Positions 1-8,070 of a stretch of DNA of 64,000 nt are shown piece after piece. The stretch is taken from contig NZ_AEEC02000003.1 of the NCBI RefSeq assembly GCF_000300975.2, forward strand, positions 124,001-188,000, given 5' to 3'. Made by a program: the position numbers and the translations under genes. This stretch comes from Herbaspirillum frisingense GSF30. GTDB taxonomy: Bacteria; Pseudomonadota; Gammaproteobacteria; Burkholderiales; Burkholderiaceae_D. The notes under the pieces were generated by a model. The model ran no database searches and had not been told where the DNA came from. It saw only the letters and a program-made list of their open reading frames with translations. The first letter of the stretch is position 1. Each line of letters opens with the position of its first letter.

Positions 1-1
1 C

Positions 2-586
2 ACCACCTGGGGCATGCTGTTCGGCTTCATGGGCGTGATCTACATGGTCTGGCTGTACCTGACCTGGCTGCCGGCGTATCTGGAGCATGAGCGTCACCTG
101 TCCATCGCACGTACCGGCTGGGTGGTGGTCATCCCCTACATCTTCGGCACCCTCGGCATGCTGTCCTCCGGCTATATCGCCGATGGCCTGATGAAACGCG
201 GCATGCCCGCCATCCGCAGCCGCAAGTGGCCGATCTGTGCCGGTCTGATCGGCGCCGGTGCCTTCACCATCCCGGCCGCCTACACCCCCAGCACCACCCT
301 GGCGATCGTCTACATCTCGCTGGCCATGGCTTTCGTGAACATGGCCTCGGGCGGTGCCTGGGCACTGGTGTCGGTGGCCATCCCGCGCCGTCTGGTGGCT
401 TCGCTGGGCAGCATGCAGAACTTCGGCGGCTACCTCGGTGGCTCGCTGGCGCCGGTCATCACCGGGGTGGTGGTGGACCAGACCCACTCCTTCGTCAACG
501 CCTTGCTGATCAGCGCGGCGGTGGCCTTTGCAGCAGCACTGGTGTACATGTTCGTGGTCGACAAACCCATCGAATCGCACGCCTGA
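2..586 (+). CDS. MFS transporter, C-terminal part (cut by window start)
   Basis: The reading frame is open from base 2, so the N-terminal half lies outside the window. About 194 residues remain and hold roughly six hydrophobic helices. The inter-helix stretch GYIADGLMKRG is typical of the loop-and-turn motif of the major facilitator superfamily. The look is that of the anion:cation symporter branch (sugar acids, hexuronates and similar organic acids). The next gene, an SDR dehydrogenase, starts 95 bases downstream on the same strand, which fits an uptake-plus-oxidation operon. Family is confident; substrate is inference. Confidence 0.85.
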   Translation, partial: TTWGMLFGFMGVIYMVWLYLTWLPAYLEHERHLSIARTGWVVVIPYIFGTLGMLSSGYIADGLMKRGMPAIRSRKWPICAGLIGAGAFTIPAAYTPSTTLAIVYISLAMAFVNMASGGAWALVSVAIPRRLVASLGSMQNFGGYLGGSLAPVITGVVVDQTHSFVNALLISAAVAFAAALVYMFVVDKPIESHA

Positions 587-612
587 TCCCGCTCTACGCA
601 GTCGCCTGACCC

Positions 613-640
613 GATGCCGCCGCCTGCGGGTAGCGGCATC
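613..640 (+). other. Intercistronic hairpin between MFS and SDR genes
   Basis: GATGCCGC (613-620) pairs with GCGGCATC (633-640) across a 12-base loop. No T-run follows, so it is more likely an mRNA-stabilising or attenuating stem than a full terminator. Confidence 0.4.
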
Positions 641-681
641 CAGCCAGTCCCCTGCCACCCTCGCTATCCACAAGGAACACC

Positions 682-1407
682 ATGAGCTTCATTCCCGATC
701 TTCTGCAGGGCAAGACCGCCCTCGTCACCGGCGGTACCCAGGGCATAGGCGGCGCCGTCGCACGCCAGCTGGCAGCACTCGGCGCCCGCGTCATCGCAGC
801 CGGATTGCCGCCCTTCGCCCACGAGGAATTCGCCGGCACCGACATCACCCTGGTGGAAATGAACGTGGCCAGCGAAGAGAGCGTGCGCACTGCCCTGGCC
901 GGCCTCAAGCAACTGGACATCGTGGTCAACTGTGCCGGCATCATCAAGCGCGGCGCGGAACTGGAGACCGAAGTCTTCGAACAGGTGATCGCCGTCAATC
1001 TCACCGGCACCATGCGCGTGTGCGCGGCTTCCCGTGAATTGCTGCGACAGTCTGGCGGCTGCATCGTCAACACGGCCTCGATGCTCAGCTTCTTCGGTGG
1101 CGGCCTGGTCCCCGGCTATAGCGCCAGCAAGGGCGGCGTAGCGCAGCTGACCAAGTCACTGGCCATTGCATATGCGGCCGACGGCATCCGCGTCAATGCG
1201 GTGGCACCGGGCTGGATCGCCACCCCGCTCACCCAGGCCCTGCAGGACGACCCGACCCGCGCCGGCCCGATCCTGGCGCGCACTCCCTTGAACCGCTGGG
1301 GACGCCCGGAAGACATCGGCAATGTCGTGGCCTTCCTCTGCTCACCCGCCGCTTCTTTCATGACCGGCACCATCATCCCGGTCGACGGCGGCTATCTGAT
1401 TGCCTGA
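682..1407 (+). CDS. SDR-family NAD(P)-dependent dehydrogenase
   Basis: This is a 241-residue classical short-chain dehydrogenase, the usual length. The nucleotide-binding motif TGGTQGIG is at residues 16-23 and NCAG at 83-86. The catalytic set is Ser133, Tyr146 and Lys150 (YSASK). The C-terminal GTIIPVDGGY is the usual end of the fold. A Shine-Dalgarno-like AAGGA lies eight bases before the ATG. It follows an MFS permease and precedes an IclR regulator, so it probably oxidises or reduces a sugar acid or hydroxy acid brought in by that permease. It resembles gluconate 5-dehydrogenase-type enzymes, but the substrate cannot be read from sequence. Confidence 0.9.
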   Translation: MSFIPDLLQGKTALVTGGTQGIGGAVARQLAALGARVIAAGLPPFAHEEFAGTDITLVEMNVASEESVRTALAGLKQLDIVVNCAGIIKRGAELETEVFEQVIAVNLTGTMRVCAASRELLRQSGGCIVNTASMLSFFGGGLVPGYSASKGGVAQLTKSLAIAYAADGIRVNAVAPGWIATPLTQALQDDPTRAGPILARTPLNRWGRPEDIGNVVAFLCSPAASFMTGTIIPVDGGYLIA

Positions 1408-1432
1408 TCACCCCATGCCATGCATGCCTTTT

Positions 1433-1468
1433 CCCGCGTCCGCTGCTCCAGGCGGCGCGGGCTTTTTT
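1433..1468 (+). terminator. Rho-independent terminator after the SDR gene
   Basis: CCCGCG-T-CCGC pairs with GCGG-CGCGGG with one bulged base, followed at once by a run of six T (1463-1468). It closes the MFS-SDR transcript before the IclR gene. Confidence 0.8.
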
Positions 1469-1493
1469 GCGCTGGGGCACTACCAGGCTCCGC

Positions 1494-1499
1494 TATAAT
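1494..1499 (+). promoter_or_regulatory. Candidate -10 box of the IclR gene
   Basis: A perfect TATAAT lies 50 bases before the IclR start codon, just after the upstream terminator. No good -35 hexamer is placed 16-18 bases upstream, so the promoter would be weak or activator-dependent. Confidence 0.4.
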
Positions 1500-1549
1500 C
1501 TGCCCGCTCCCGCTCCCGATTCTGCTCCTGTCTCCTTAAGCCTGCGCCC

Positions 1550-2347
1550 ATGCCAGACCACGACAAACATCCCGACGACCCGAACAAGATTGCCGGCACC
1601 GCCGCCTTCTCCAAGTTCGTCGCCGTGCTGCAATTGATCGCCGACCAGGACGCGCCACTGAACATCGCGCAGCTGGCGGCGCTGTCTGGCTATCCGCGCC
1701 CTACCGTCTATCGCATCCTGGCCGCCTTGATGGCCGAGGGCATGGTGGTGGAAAACCCGCGCAGCAAACAGTTCGAGGTGGGACCGCGCCTGATCAACCT
1801 GGCCAGCCGCGCCTGGGACCGCAGCGATATCCGCACCACTGCCATCGAACCGCTGCGCCAGTTGCGCGACATCACCCGCGAGACCATCCACCTGGCCGTG
1901 CCCAGCGACGTCAGCATGGTCTACATCGAGAAACTGGAAAGCCCGCAAGCCGTGCGCATGGCCTCGCGCATCGGCACCCGCGTGACGCTCTATTCGAGTT
2001 CGGTGGGCAAGGCCTATCTGGCCGGCCTGGAAGAATCGCGCCGCGAAAACCTGATGCGCACGCTGCAGATGGAGCCCTTCACCGAGCACACCCACACCGA
2101 TCTGTCGGCTCTGCGCCAAGACCTGGAACAGACCCGCACCCGCGGCTATGCCGAAGACCGCGAAGAGAACGAAGCCCAGATCTTTTGCTACGGTGCCGCC
2201 ATCGTCGGCGCCGACGGCTTGCCGGTGGCCTGCGTGAGCGTGAGCATCCCGCTGTTCCGGCGCCTGCCCGATCCACAGCAGGCCTATGTGGCGCCGCTGC
2301 TGCAAGCCTGCGCCACCATCTCGCGCAAGCTGGCCGGACCGGGCTGA
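1550..2347 (+). CDS. IclR-family transcriptional regulator
   Basis: This 265-residue protein has the standard IclR length. It has an N-terminal winged helix-turn-helix at about residues 20-75 (LSGYPRPTVYRILAAL is the recognition region) and a C-terminal effector-binding domain (from about residue 95, with RIGTRVTLYSSSVGKAYLA). IclR proteins usually control a neighbouring catabolic operon. The likely target here is the SDR/MFS operon upstream or genes to the left of the window. The ATG has no clear Shine-Dalgarno. The stop codon sits inside the loop of an 11-bp hairpin, and the frame stays open beyond the stop into an ammonium transporter remnant. Confidence 0.92.
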   Translation: MPDHDKHPDDPNKIAGTAAFSKFVAVLQLIADQDAPLNIAQLAALSGYPRPTVYRILAALMAEGMVVENPRSKQFEVGPRLINLASRAWDRSDIRTTAIEPLRQLRDITRETIHLAVPSDVSMVYIEKLESPQAVRMASRIGTRVTLYSSSVGKAYLAGLEESRRENLMRTLQMEPFTEHTHTDLSALRQDLEQTRTRGYAEDREENEAQIFCYGAAIVGADGLPVACVSVSIPLFRRLPDPQQAYVAPLLQACATISRKLAGPG

Positions 2348-2360
2348 AGCCGGTCCGGCC
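2332..2360 (+). terminator. Hairpin spanning the IclR stop codon
   Basis: GGCCGGACCGG (2332-2342) pairs perfectly with CCGGTCCGGCC (2350-2360) around a 7-base loop that contains the TGA stop. No T-run follows, so termination strength is uncertain. Confidence 0.5.
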
Positions 2361-2383
2361 TTCAGCTCAAGGCCGCATCACGC

Positions 2384-3334
2384 ACTGAACATAAGTTCTT
2401 CTTCCTGCTGACCTTCGCCGCCGCCATTCCGGCCATCATCTCGGGCGGCATCGCCGAACGCTCCAAATTCAACCCGCAGCTGCTGGCCACCGCCGTACTG
2501 GTCGGCCTGGTCTATCCCTTCTTCGAGGGCATCGCCTGGAACCAGCACTTCGGCGTACAGGCCTGGCTGGCAGCCACCTTCGGCGCCGAATTCCACGACT
2601 TCGCCGGTTCCATCGTGGTCCACGCCGTCGGCGGCTGGATCGCCTTGCCCGCCGTGCTGCTGCTGGGTGCGCGCCGCGGCCGCTACAGCAAGGAAGGCGC
2701 GGTCGCCGCCCATCCGCCCTCCAACATCCCCTTCCTGGCACTGGGCGCATGGATCCTGACGGTGGGCTGGTTCGGCTTCAACGTGATGAGCGCGCAGACC
2801 CTGGACAAGATGAACGGCCTGGTCGCGATGAACTCCCTCATGGCCATGGCCGGTGGCACCCTGGTCGCACTGCTGATGGGCCGCAACGACCCCGGCTTCG
2901 CCTACAACGGCCCGCTGGCCGGTCTGGTGGCGGTATGTGCCGGCTCCGACCTGATGCACCCGCTGGGCGCGCTGGTCACCGGCGGCATGGCCGGCGCCAT
3001 CTTCGTGTGGATGTTCACCCGCACCCAGAACAAATGGAAGATCGACGACGTGCTGGGTGTCTGGCCCCTGCATGGGCTATGCGGCCTGTGGGGCGGCCTG
3101 GCGGCGGGCATCTTCGGCTTGCAGGCGCTGGGGGGACGCGGTGGCGTGTCGTTCATGTCGCAACTGGTGGGCAGCGTGATGGGCATCGCCATTGCGGCGC
3201 TGGGCGGATGGATCGTGTACGGCCTGCTGAAGAAGACGGTCGGCATCCGCCTTGACCCGGAACAGGAATTCGAAGGCGCCGATCTGGCGATCCACAAGAT
3301 TTCGTCGACGGCGGAGCGGGAGACGAGTTGGTGA
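2384..3334 (+). pseudogene. amt: 5'-truncated ammonium transporter (Amt) remnant
   Basis: From about base 2384 the frame encodes about 316 residues of an Amt/Mep/Rh channel. Recognisable parts are AERSKF at the end of helix 3, the pore aspartate and first pore histidine in DFAGSIVVH, and the second pore histidine in PLHGLCGLWGG. Amt proteins are normally 400 residues or more. The first two helices and most of helix 3, with the periplasmic phenylalanine gate, are missing, and there is no start codon or ribosome site at the break. The remnant begins 24 bases after the IclR hairpin and is in frame with the IclR stop. An internal ATG at 2615 could only give an even shorter protein. Best read as a deletion relic. 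Confidence 0.8.
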
Positions 3335-3454
3335 AGATGACGGTGGAATGAAAATTACCGCCCTATTTTCACAATAAAGTCGGCTGAGCCCTAACATCCG
3401 CCGAGCACCCTGATAGTGGGCTGATAGCGTAGTCAAAGGCGGATCAGCTCCCAT

Positions 3455-3483
3455 GGAAAGACCACCAGTACGGTGGTCTTTCC
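3455..3483. terminator. Bidirectional hairpin between convergent genes
   Basis: GGAAAGACCACC (3455-3466) and GGTGGTCTTTCC (3472-3483) form a perfect 12-bp stem with loop AGTAC. It lies between the plus-strand amt remnant and the end of the minus-strand MFS gene, the expected place for a shared terminator. No insertion-sequence gene is near. Confidence 0.6.
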
Positions 3484-3554
3484 GCTATTGGAGCACGATA
3501 ACCGCCACTGTCCACCTTCGAGTAGTCGCGCACTTAGTGCATCGCCTGAACTTT

Positions 3555-4898
3555 TCAGCCAGTGATTGCGGGTATATGTCGTCGCACAACCGCCAGCGCC
3601 AACAACACCAACGTCATCGCGCCAGCCAGCAACACCAGGTAGGAAAACGCGCCACCGCTGGTGATCACTGATGCGCCGGCGAACGCGCTCAAAATGGAGC
3701 CCAGGCGGCCGAATGAAAATGCCGAGGCAGTGCCTGTGGCACGCACGCTGGTTGGGTATACATGGGCACACAAGGCAACCATGGTCACCTGCACGGCGTT
3801 GACGAACATACCATGTGCGAACAGACCACTCATGGTCGCGGCGACGTTGCTGCTCAGGTTCAGCCTTGTCAGCAACAATACACTCAGCGTCGCACCCAGG
3901 CAGCAGAGCAGCAACGGCACACGTGATCCGAAGCGGGTGATCATCAGGGCACAGAGTAGCGCACCCAGCGCCCCTCCCATGTTGTAGAGCGTCAATCCGA
4001 AACCGGCGCTGGTGATCGAAAAGCCTTCGCTACTCAGCATCGTCGGCAGCCAACTGAATGCGGTGTATACCGACAGCAGGCACATAAAGAAGGCGCACCA
4101 GATCGCAATGGTATCGAGTGCAAGGCCACCTTTGAATAAGGCCGAGAATCCCGCGTGCTGTTCCGCATTCTGTTCGCGACGGTCGACGAACTGGACATCA
4201 CCAGCCTCTGCAGAGAGCGGACGGGACATGCGCGCCAGCAGGACTTTCAGTTCGGGCCAGCGCGCGGGACGTCGCGACAGGAAGCGCGGCGACTCCGGCA
4301 AGGCCATAATCATCACCGCGACCAGCCCCATCGGTAGCACGCCTCCGACCAGGAACAGTGCACGCCATCCAAACATCGGCAACACGAAACTTGCCAGCAA
4401 GCCAGCCACCATCCCGCCCAAGGGGATGCAGAGGATAGTGATGGTGATGGCCAGGGTGCGGAAACGTGCTGGAGAAAACTCCGCCGTGAGGGTCGATGCA
4501 GTTGGCACTGCGCCGCCTATGCCTAGGCCCGCGATGAAGCGCAGCAGCATGATGGTCGTGGTGTCCGGTGCCATACTGATTGCGGCCGTGGCGACAGAAA
4601 ACACCACGACACTGACGATGACTGCCCGGCGACGCCCGAATCGGTCCGCCATCAGTCCTGCCGTGGCGGCGCCAATGGCCATGCCGACCAGACCGGCTGC
4701 TACGACCGGGGCAAAGGCGGCGCGGGTAAGTCCCCATTCCTTGATAAGGATGGGCATGGCAAAGCCGATCAGTTGGGTATCGCAGCCATCGAAGATGACC
4801 GCCAGTGCCGTCAGCAGCACGATGAGTTTCTGAAAGCGAGTGAAGGGACCATCGTCGAGCACCTTACCGATGTCGATGGTCGTGGTGGGGCTGGTCAT
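3555..4898 (-). CDS. MFS transporter, aromatic acid:H+ symporter type
   Basis: This 447-residue protein has twelve predicted helices. Its landmarks fit the aromatic acid:H+ symporter (PcaK/BenK-like) group: FDGCDTQLIGFAMP in helix 1, GLMADRFGRRRAV in the 2-3 loop, RFIAGLGIGGAVPTA in helix 4 and LPESPRFL before the central loop. It is the last gene of a four-gene minus-strand operon behind a decarboxylase and an aldehyde dehydrogenase that act on aryl compounds. It probably imports the aryl acid consumed by that operon. The hairpin at 3455-3483 ends the transcript. The family is clear; the exact aromatic acid is unknown. Confidence 0.9.
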   Translation of the reverse strand: MTSPTTTIDIGKVLDDGPFTRFQKLIVLLTALAVIFDGCDTQLIGFAMPILIKEWGLTRAAFAPVVAAGLVGMAIGAATAGLMADRFGRRRAVIVSVVVFSVATAAISMAPDTTTIMLLRFIAGLGIGGAVPTASTLTAEFSPARFRTLAITITILCIPLGGMVAGLLASFVLPMFGWRALFLVGGVLPMGLVAVMIMALPESPRFLSRRPARWPELKVLLARMSRPLSAEAGDVQFVDRREQNAEQHAGFSALFKGGLALDTIAIWCAFFMCLLSVYTAFSWLPTMLSSEGFSITSAGFGLTLYNMGGALGALLCALMITRFGSRVPLLLCCLGATLSVLLLTRLNLSSNVAATMSGLFAHGMFVNAVQVTMVALCAHVYPTSVRATGTASAFSFGRLGSILSAFAGASVITSGGAFSYLVLLAGAMTLVLLALAVVRRHIPAITG

Positions 4899-4955
4899 GC
4901 GTGTCTCCTCATGTGCGGCTTTTTGCCGCTTGTTTTGAGTGCGGTGTGGGAACGA

Positions 4956-6407
4956 CTAGAAGGGGTAGTGCCTGGGAGTTGTTTGCAGGGTGATCCAGCG
5001 CAGATCGGTGAATTCAGCAATCCCGGCCTTGCCACCGAAACGGCCGATGCCACTGCCCTTGACGCCACCAAAGGGCATCTGTGCTTCGTCATGCACGGTG
5101 GGGCCGTTGATGTGACAGATGCCCGATTCGATGCGGCGCGCCAATTGCATCGCCCTGGCAGCATCGCGACTGAAGATGGCGGACGACAATCCGTACTGGT
5201 TATCATTGGCCAGAGCAATCGCGTGTTCGTCATCATTGGCGCGGATGATCGGCTTGACAGGTCCGAACGACTCCTCATGGAAGATGTGCATCTCCGGCGT
5301 CACATGGTCAAGCAGGGTAGCCGGCATCAGCGTTGTATCGGCACGCCCACCGCATACCAGCGTCGCCCCCTTGACGAGTGCATCCTCGATCAATGCATTA
5401 CAGCGCTGCACCGTAGCCATATCGCACACCGAACCCAGCACCACGGGCCCACGCCGCGGGTCTCCCACGGGCAGCGCCATCGCCTTGAGACGCAGGCGCG
5501 CAACGAAGTCGTCGGCGATACGCGCATCAACGATGATGCGCTCGGTCGACATGCAGACTTGACCTGAGTTGATGAACGCGCCGAATGCAGCGCCATCGAC
5601 GGCGGCATCAAGATCGGCATCATGCAGCACCAGCAGCGGTGCCTTACCGCCCAGTTCAAGTACGGCCGGCGTCAGGTATTCTGCGCAGCGCCGGGCAATC
5701 AGTTTGCCAACCCGAGTCGATCCGGTGAAGTTGACGCGGCGTACAGCCGGTGCGGCGATGATGGCGTCGACGATGGCCGGCGCATCTTGAGGCGCATTGC
5801 TCAGGTAATTCAGTACGCCTGGCGGCAGGCCCGCATCGGCGAAGGCCTCCACAATGAGCCCATGGGTGGCCGGGCAGATCTCCGATCCTTTGAAGATCAC
5901 CGTATTGCCACAGGCCAGTGGCGTGGCCACGGCGCGCACCCCCAGAATCACTGGTGCATTCCATGGTGCGATGCCCAGCACCACGCCGGCGGCCTGGCGC
6001 ACACCCAATGCCAACGAGCCAGGAATATCGGACGGGATGACTTCACCCGCTATCTGGGTGGTCATGGCTGCGGCTTCGCGCAGGGTTTCCACACCCAGGT
6101 GCACATTGAAACGTGCCCAGACTTCGGAGGCGCCAGTCTCAGCCATCATCGCCGCAACCAGGGCATCGGACTTGTCATGCAGTGCACGAGCCGCGTTCTC
6201 AAGCATGTTGCGGCGGACGCCGGGGCCGGTCTGGGACCAGGCCGGGAAGGCGCGTGCCGCACTGTGGACGGCAGCGAGCGCATCCTCGGTAGTGGCTGCG
6301 GCTGCCTCAGTGGCAACGGCGTTGTCGAGAGGATTGCGGCGCTCAAAGCTGGCGCCGGCGGTGGATGGTACACGGGCGCCGTCGATAAACAGTTGAGTCT
6401 GGTTCAT
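4956..6407 (-). CDS. Aldehyde dehydrogenase, aryl-aldehyde type
   Basis: A full-length 483-residue NAD(P)-dependent aldehyde dehydrogenase. Visible motifs are PWN with Asn150, Lys173 in the cofactor site, FTGS at 227-230, the general base Glu251 in ELGGK, and the nucleophile Cys285 in SGQVCMSTERI. The sequence style (LREAAAMTTQIAGEVIPSD, GQVCMSTERIIVD) is that of salicylaldehyde, vanillin and benzaldehyde dehydrogenases. It lies 34 bases downstream of a benzoylformate decarboxylase-like gene, whose product would be a benzaldehyde. This supports a role in oxidising a (substituted) benzaldehyde to the benzoate. Confidence 0.92.
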   Translation of the reverse strand: MNQTQLFIDGARVPSTAGASFERRNPLDNAVATEAAAATTEDALAAVHSAARAFPAWSQTGPGVRRNMLENAARALHDKSDALVAAMMAETGASEVWARFNVHLGVETLREAAAMTTQIAGEVIPSDIPGSLALGVRQAAGVVLGIAPWNAPVILGVRAVATPLACGNTVIFKGSEICPATHGLIVEAFADAGLPPGVLNYLSNAPQDAPAIVDAIIAAPAVRRVNFTGSTRVGKLIARRCAEYLTPAVLELGGKAPLLVLHDADLDAAVDGAAFGAFINSGQVCMSTERIIVDARIADDFVARLRLKAMALPVGDPRRGPVVLGSVCDMATVQRCNALIEDALVKGATLVCGGRADTTLMPATLLDHVTPEMHIFHEESFGPVKPIIRANDDEHAIALANDNQYGLSSAIFSRDAARAMQLARRIESGICHINGPTVHDEAQMPFGGVKGSGIGRFGGKAGIAEFTDLRWITLQTTPRHYPF

Positions 6408-6441
6408 GTCATGAATCTCCTTTTATGGCGAATGAGCAGGA

Positions 6442-8025
6442 TCAGTCCACCACGATCTCGACCAGGTTCGGCCGGTTCTCGGCCAATGCACGGCGCAGGG
6501 TGTCCGCCAGCGTAGCGGCGTCCTCGACGCGCGTGGCAGGGCAGCCCATGGAACCGGCGAGGGCGACGAAATCGATGTCAGGCAGTTGCGTCCCTTGCAC
6601 CGCCTCGTCCTTGCCGAAGCCGAAGTGAAGTGCGAAATCGCATAGCGCTTCATATCGCCGATTGTTGAGGATGATGAAGGTCACCGGCAAACCCAATTGG
6701 CTGGCGCTCCACAAGGACTGGATCGAATACATGCTGGAGCCATCTCCGATGAGGCCGATGACCTTGCGCGCAGGCTCGGCCAAGGCCACGCCAACGGCGG
6801 CGGGCATGCCATAGCCCAGGCCGCCGCTCGCCATCGTAAAGAAGGTGTGCGGCTGCGTGAACGGCAGATAGTGCTGCATGGTGCGACGTGAACTGGGTGA
6901 CTCTTCCACCACGATGTGGCTGGCATCGCGCACCTCGGACAATGTCTGCAGGACGAAGGCAGCCGTCATCACGGGCGATGGCTCGGCACGCGGCACCGGC
7001 GCGCGAGGTGCGGGCGTCGGCCGCTGCGGATCGTCCGTACGCGCCAGCAGATCGGCCAGGCCCATCTTGATGTTGCCCAGCACAGAGATACCCGCTGGTG
7101 CTGACGCGGCGACCGAGATGTCGTCGACCAGTTGGCACAATGTAGCGTCAGGTGGGAGATGCGGACCGCTGCCCTCGACATGGTAGGTGAAGGCAGGCGC
7201 GCCGACCACGAAGACCAGATCGTGTCCGCCCAGCGCTTGTACGATGCGCTCGCGCATCGGCGGCAGAAAGCCCGCGAACAAGGCATGGTTTTCAGGGAAG
7301 CTGCAGCGTGCCGACATCGGCGCGACAAACACACGCGCCCGGTGACGTTCGGCCAACGCGACGATCTCATCCCAGGCATTGGCCTGATCGATGGCAGCAC
7401 CGACCACGAAGGCAGGCCGCCGGCACTGCGCCAGCGCCGCAGCAAGCGGCTCGATGGAGTCCGGCGCCGGACGTACCTGGGTCAATACTTGCAGGGGCTG
7501 CAGCGGTGTGGTGGAACGATCCCAGTCATCCACCGGGATCGACACGAACACCGGGCCGCGCGGCTCTTGCATGGCCACATGATAAGCGCGCACCAGGGCC
7601 AGTGGGACGTCTTCGGCGCGAGCCGGTTCGATGCTCCACTTCACATAGGGCTTGGGTAGTTCGGCCGCGTCACGCGAGCCCAGATAGGGATCGAACGGCA
7701 GGATGGAGCGGGCTTGCTGACCGGCGGTGACGATCATGGGCGTGCGGTTCTTGAAGGCGGTGAAGAGGTTGCCCATCGCATTGCCGACACCAGCGGCCGA
7801 ATGCAGGTTGACGAAGCTGGCCTTACCGGTGGCCTGTGCATAACCGTCCGCCATACCGATCACGACCGCCTCGTGCAAGCCGAGTACATAACGGAAGTCG
7901 GAAGGGAAGTCGCGAAGCAGGGGCAACTCGGTCGAACCAGGATTACCGAATATCTTGTCGATGCCGACCTGACGCAGGAAGTCAAATACGGCATCACGTA
8001 CAGTGAAGGAAGCGGTGGAACTCAT
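6442..8025 (-). CDS. mdlC: Benzoylformate decarboxylase-like ThDP enzyme
   Basis: A 527-residue thiamine diphosphate enzyme, the same length class as Pseudomonas putida MdlC. The four residues that define MdlC chemistry are in place: Ser31 (GNPGSTELP), Glu52 (LHEAVVIG), His75 (NLHSAAG) and His282 (FTYHVE), matching Ser26, Glu47, His70 and His281 of MdlC as I recall them. The cofactor motif runs from GDGSSMYS to ILNN. It would convert an arylglyoxylate to the aryl aldehyde. After the NN pair the sequence reads RRYEAL where MdlC has GTYGAL, which may point to a different substituted substrate. Function class is strong; the exact substrate is inference. Confidence 0.85.
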   Translation of the reverse strand: MSSTASFTVRDAVFDFLRQVGIDKIFGNPGSTELPLLRDFPSDFRYVLGLHEAVVIGMADGYAQATGKASFVNLHSAAGVGNAMGNLFTAFKNRTPMIVTAGQQARSILPFDPYLGSRDAAELPKPYVKWSIEPARAEDVPLALVRAYHVAMQEPRGPVFVSIPVDDWDRSTTPLQPLQVLTQVRPAPDSIEPLAAALAQCRRPAFVVGAAIDQANAWDEIVALAERHRARVFVAPMSARCSFPENHALFAGFLPPMRERIVQALGGHDLVFVVGAPAFTYHVEGSGPHLPPDATLCQLVDDISVAASAPAGISVLGNIKMGLADLLARTDDPQRPTPAPRAPVPRAEPSPVMTAAFVLQTLSEVRDASHIVVEESPSSRRTMQHYLPFTQPHTFFTMASGGLGYGMPAAVGVALAEPARKVIGLIGDGSSMYSIQSLWSASQLGLPVTFIILNNRRYEALCDFALHFGFGKDEAVQGTQLPDIDFVALAGSMGCPATRVEDAATLADTLRRALAENRPNLVEIVVD

Positions 8026-8070
8026 CGTGGGTGTCTCCTTGTCGTTATCACTTATGGGATTGGCCGGACG

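Noticed and set aside
3455-3483. Terminal inverted repeat of an insertion sequence
   Set aside because: No transposase and no second copy within reach; position between convergent genes fits a terminator.
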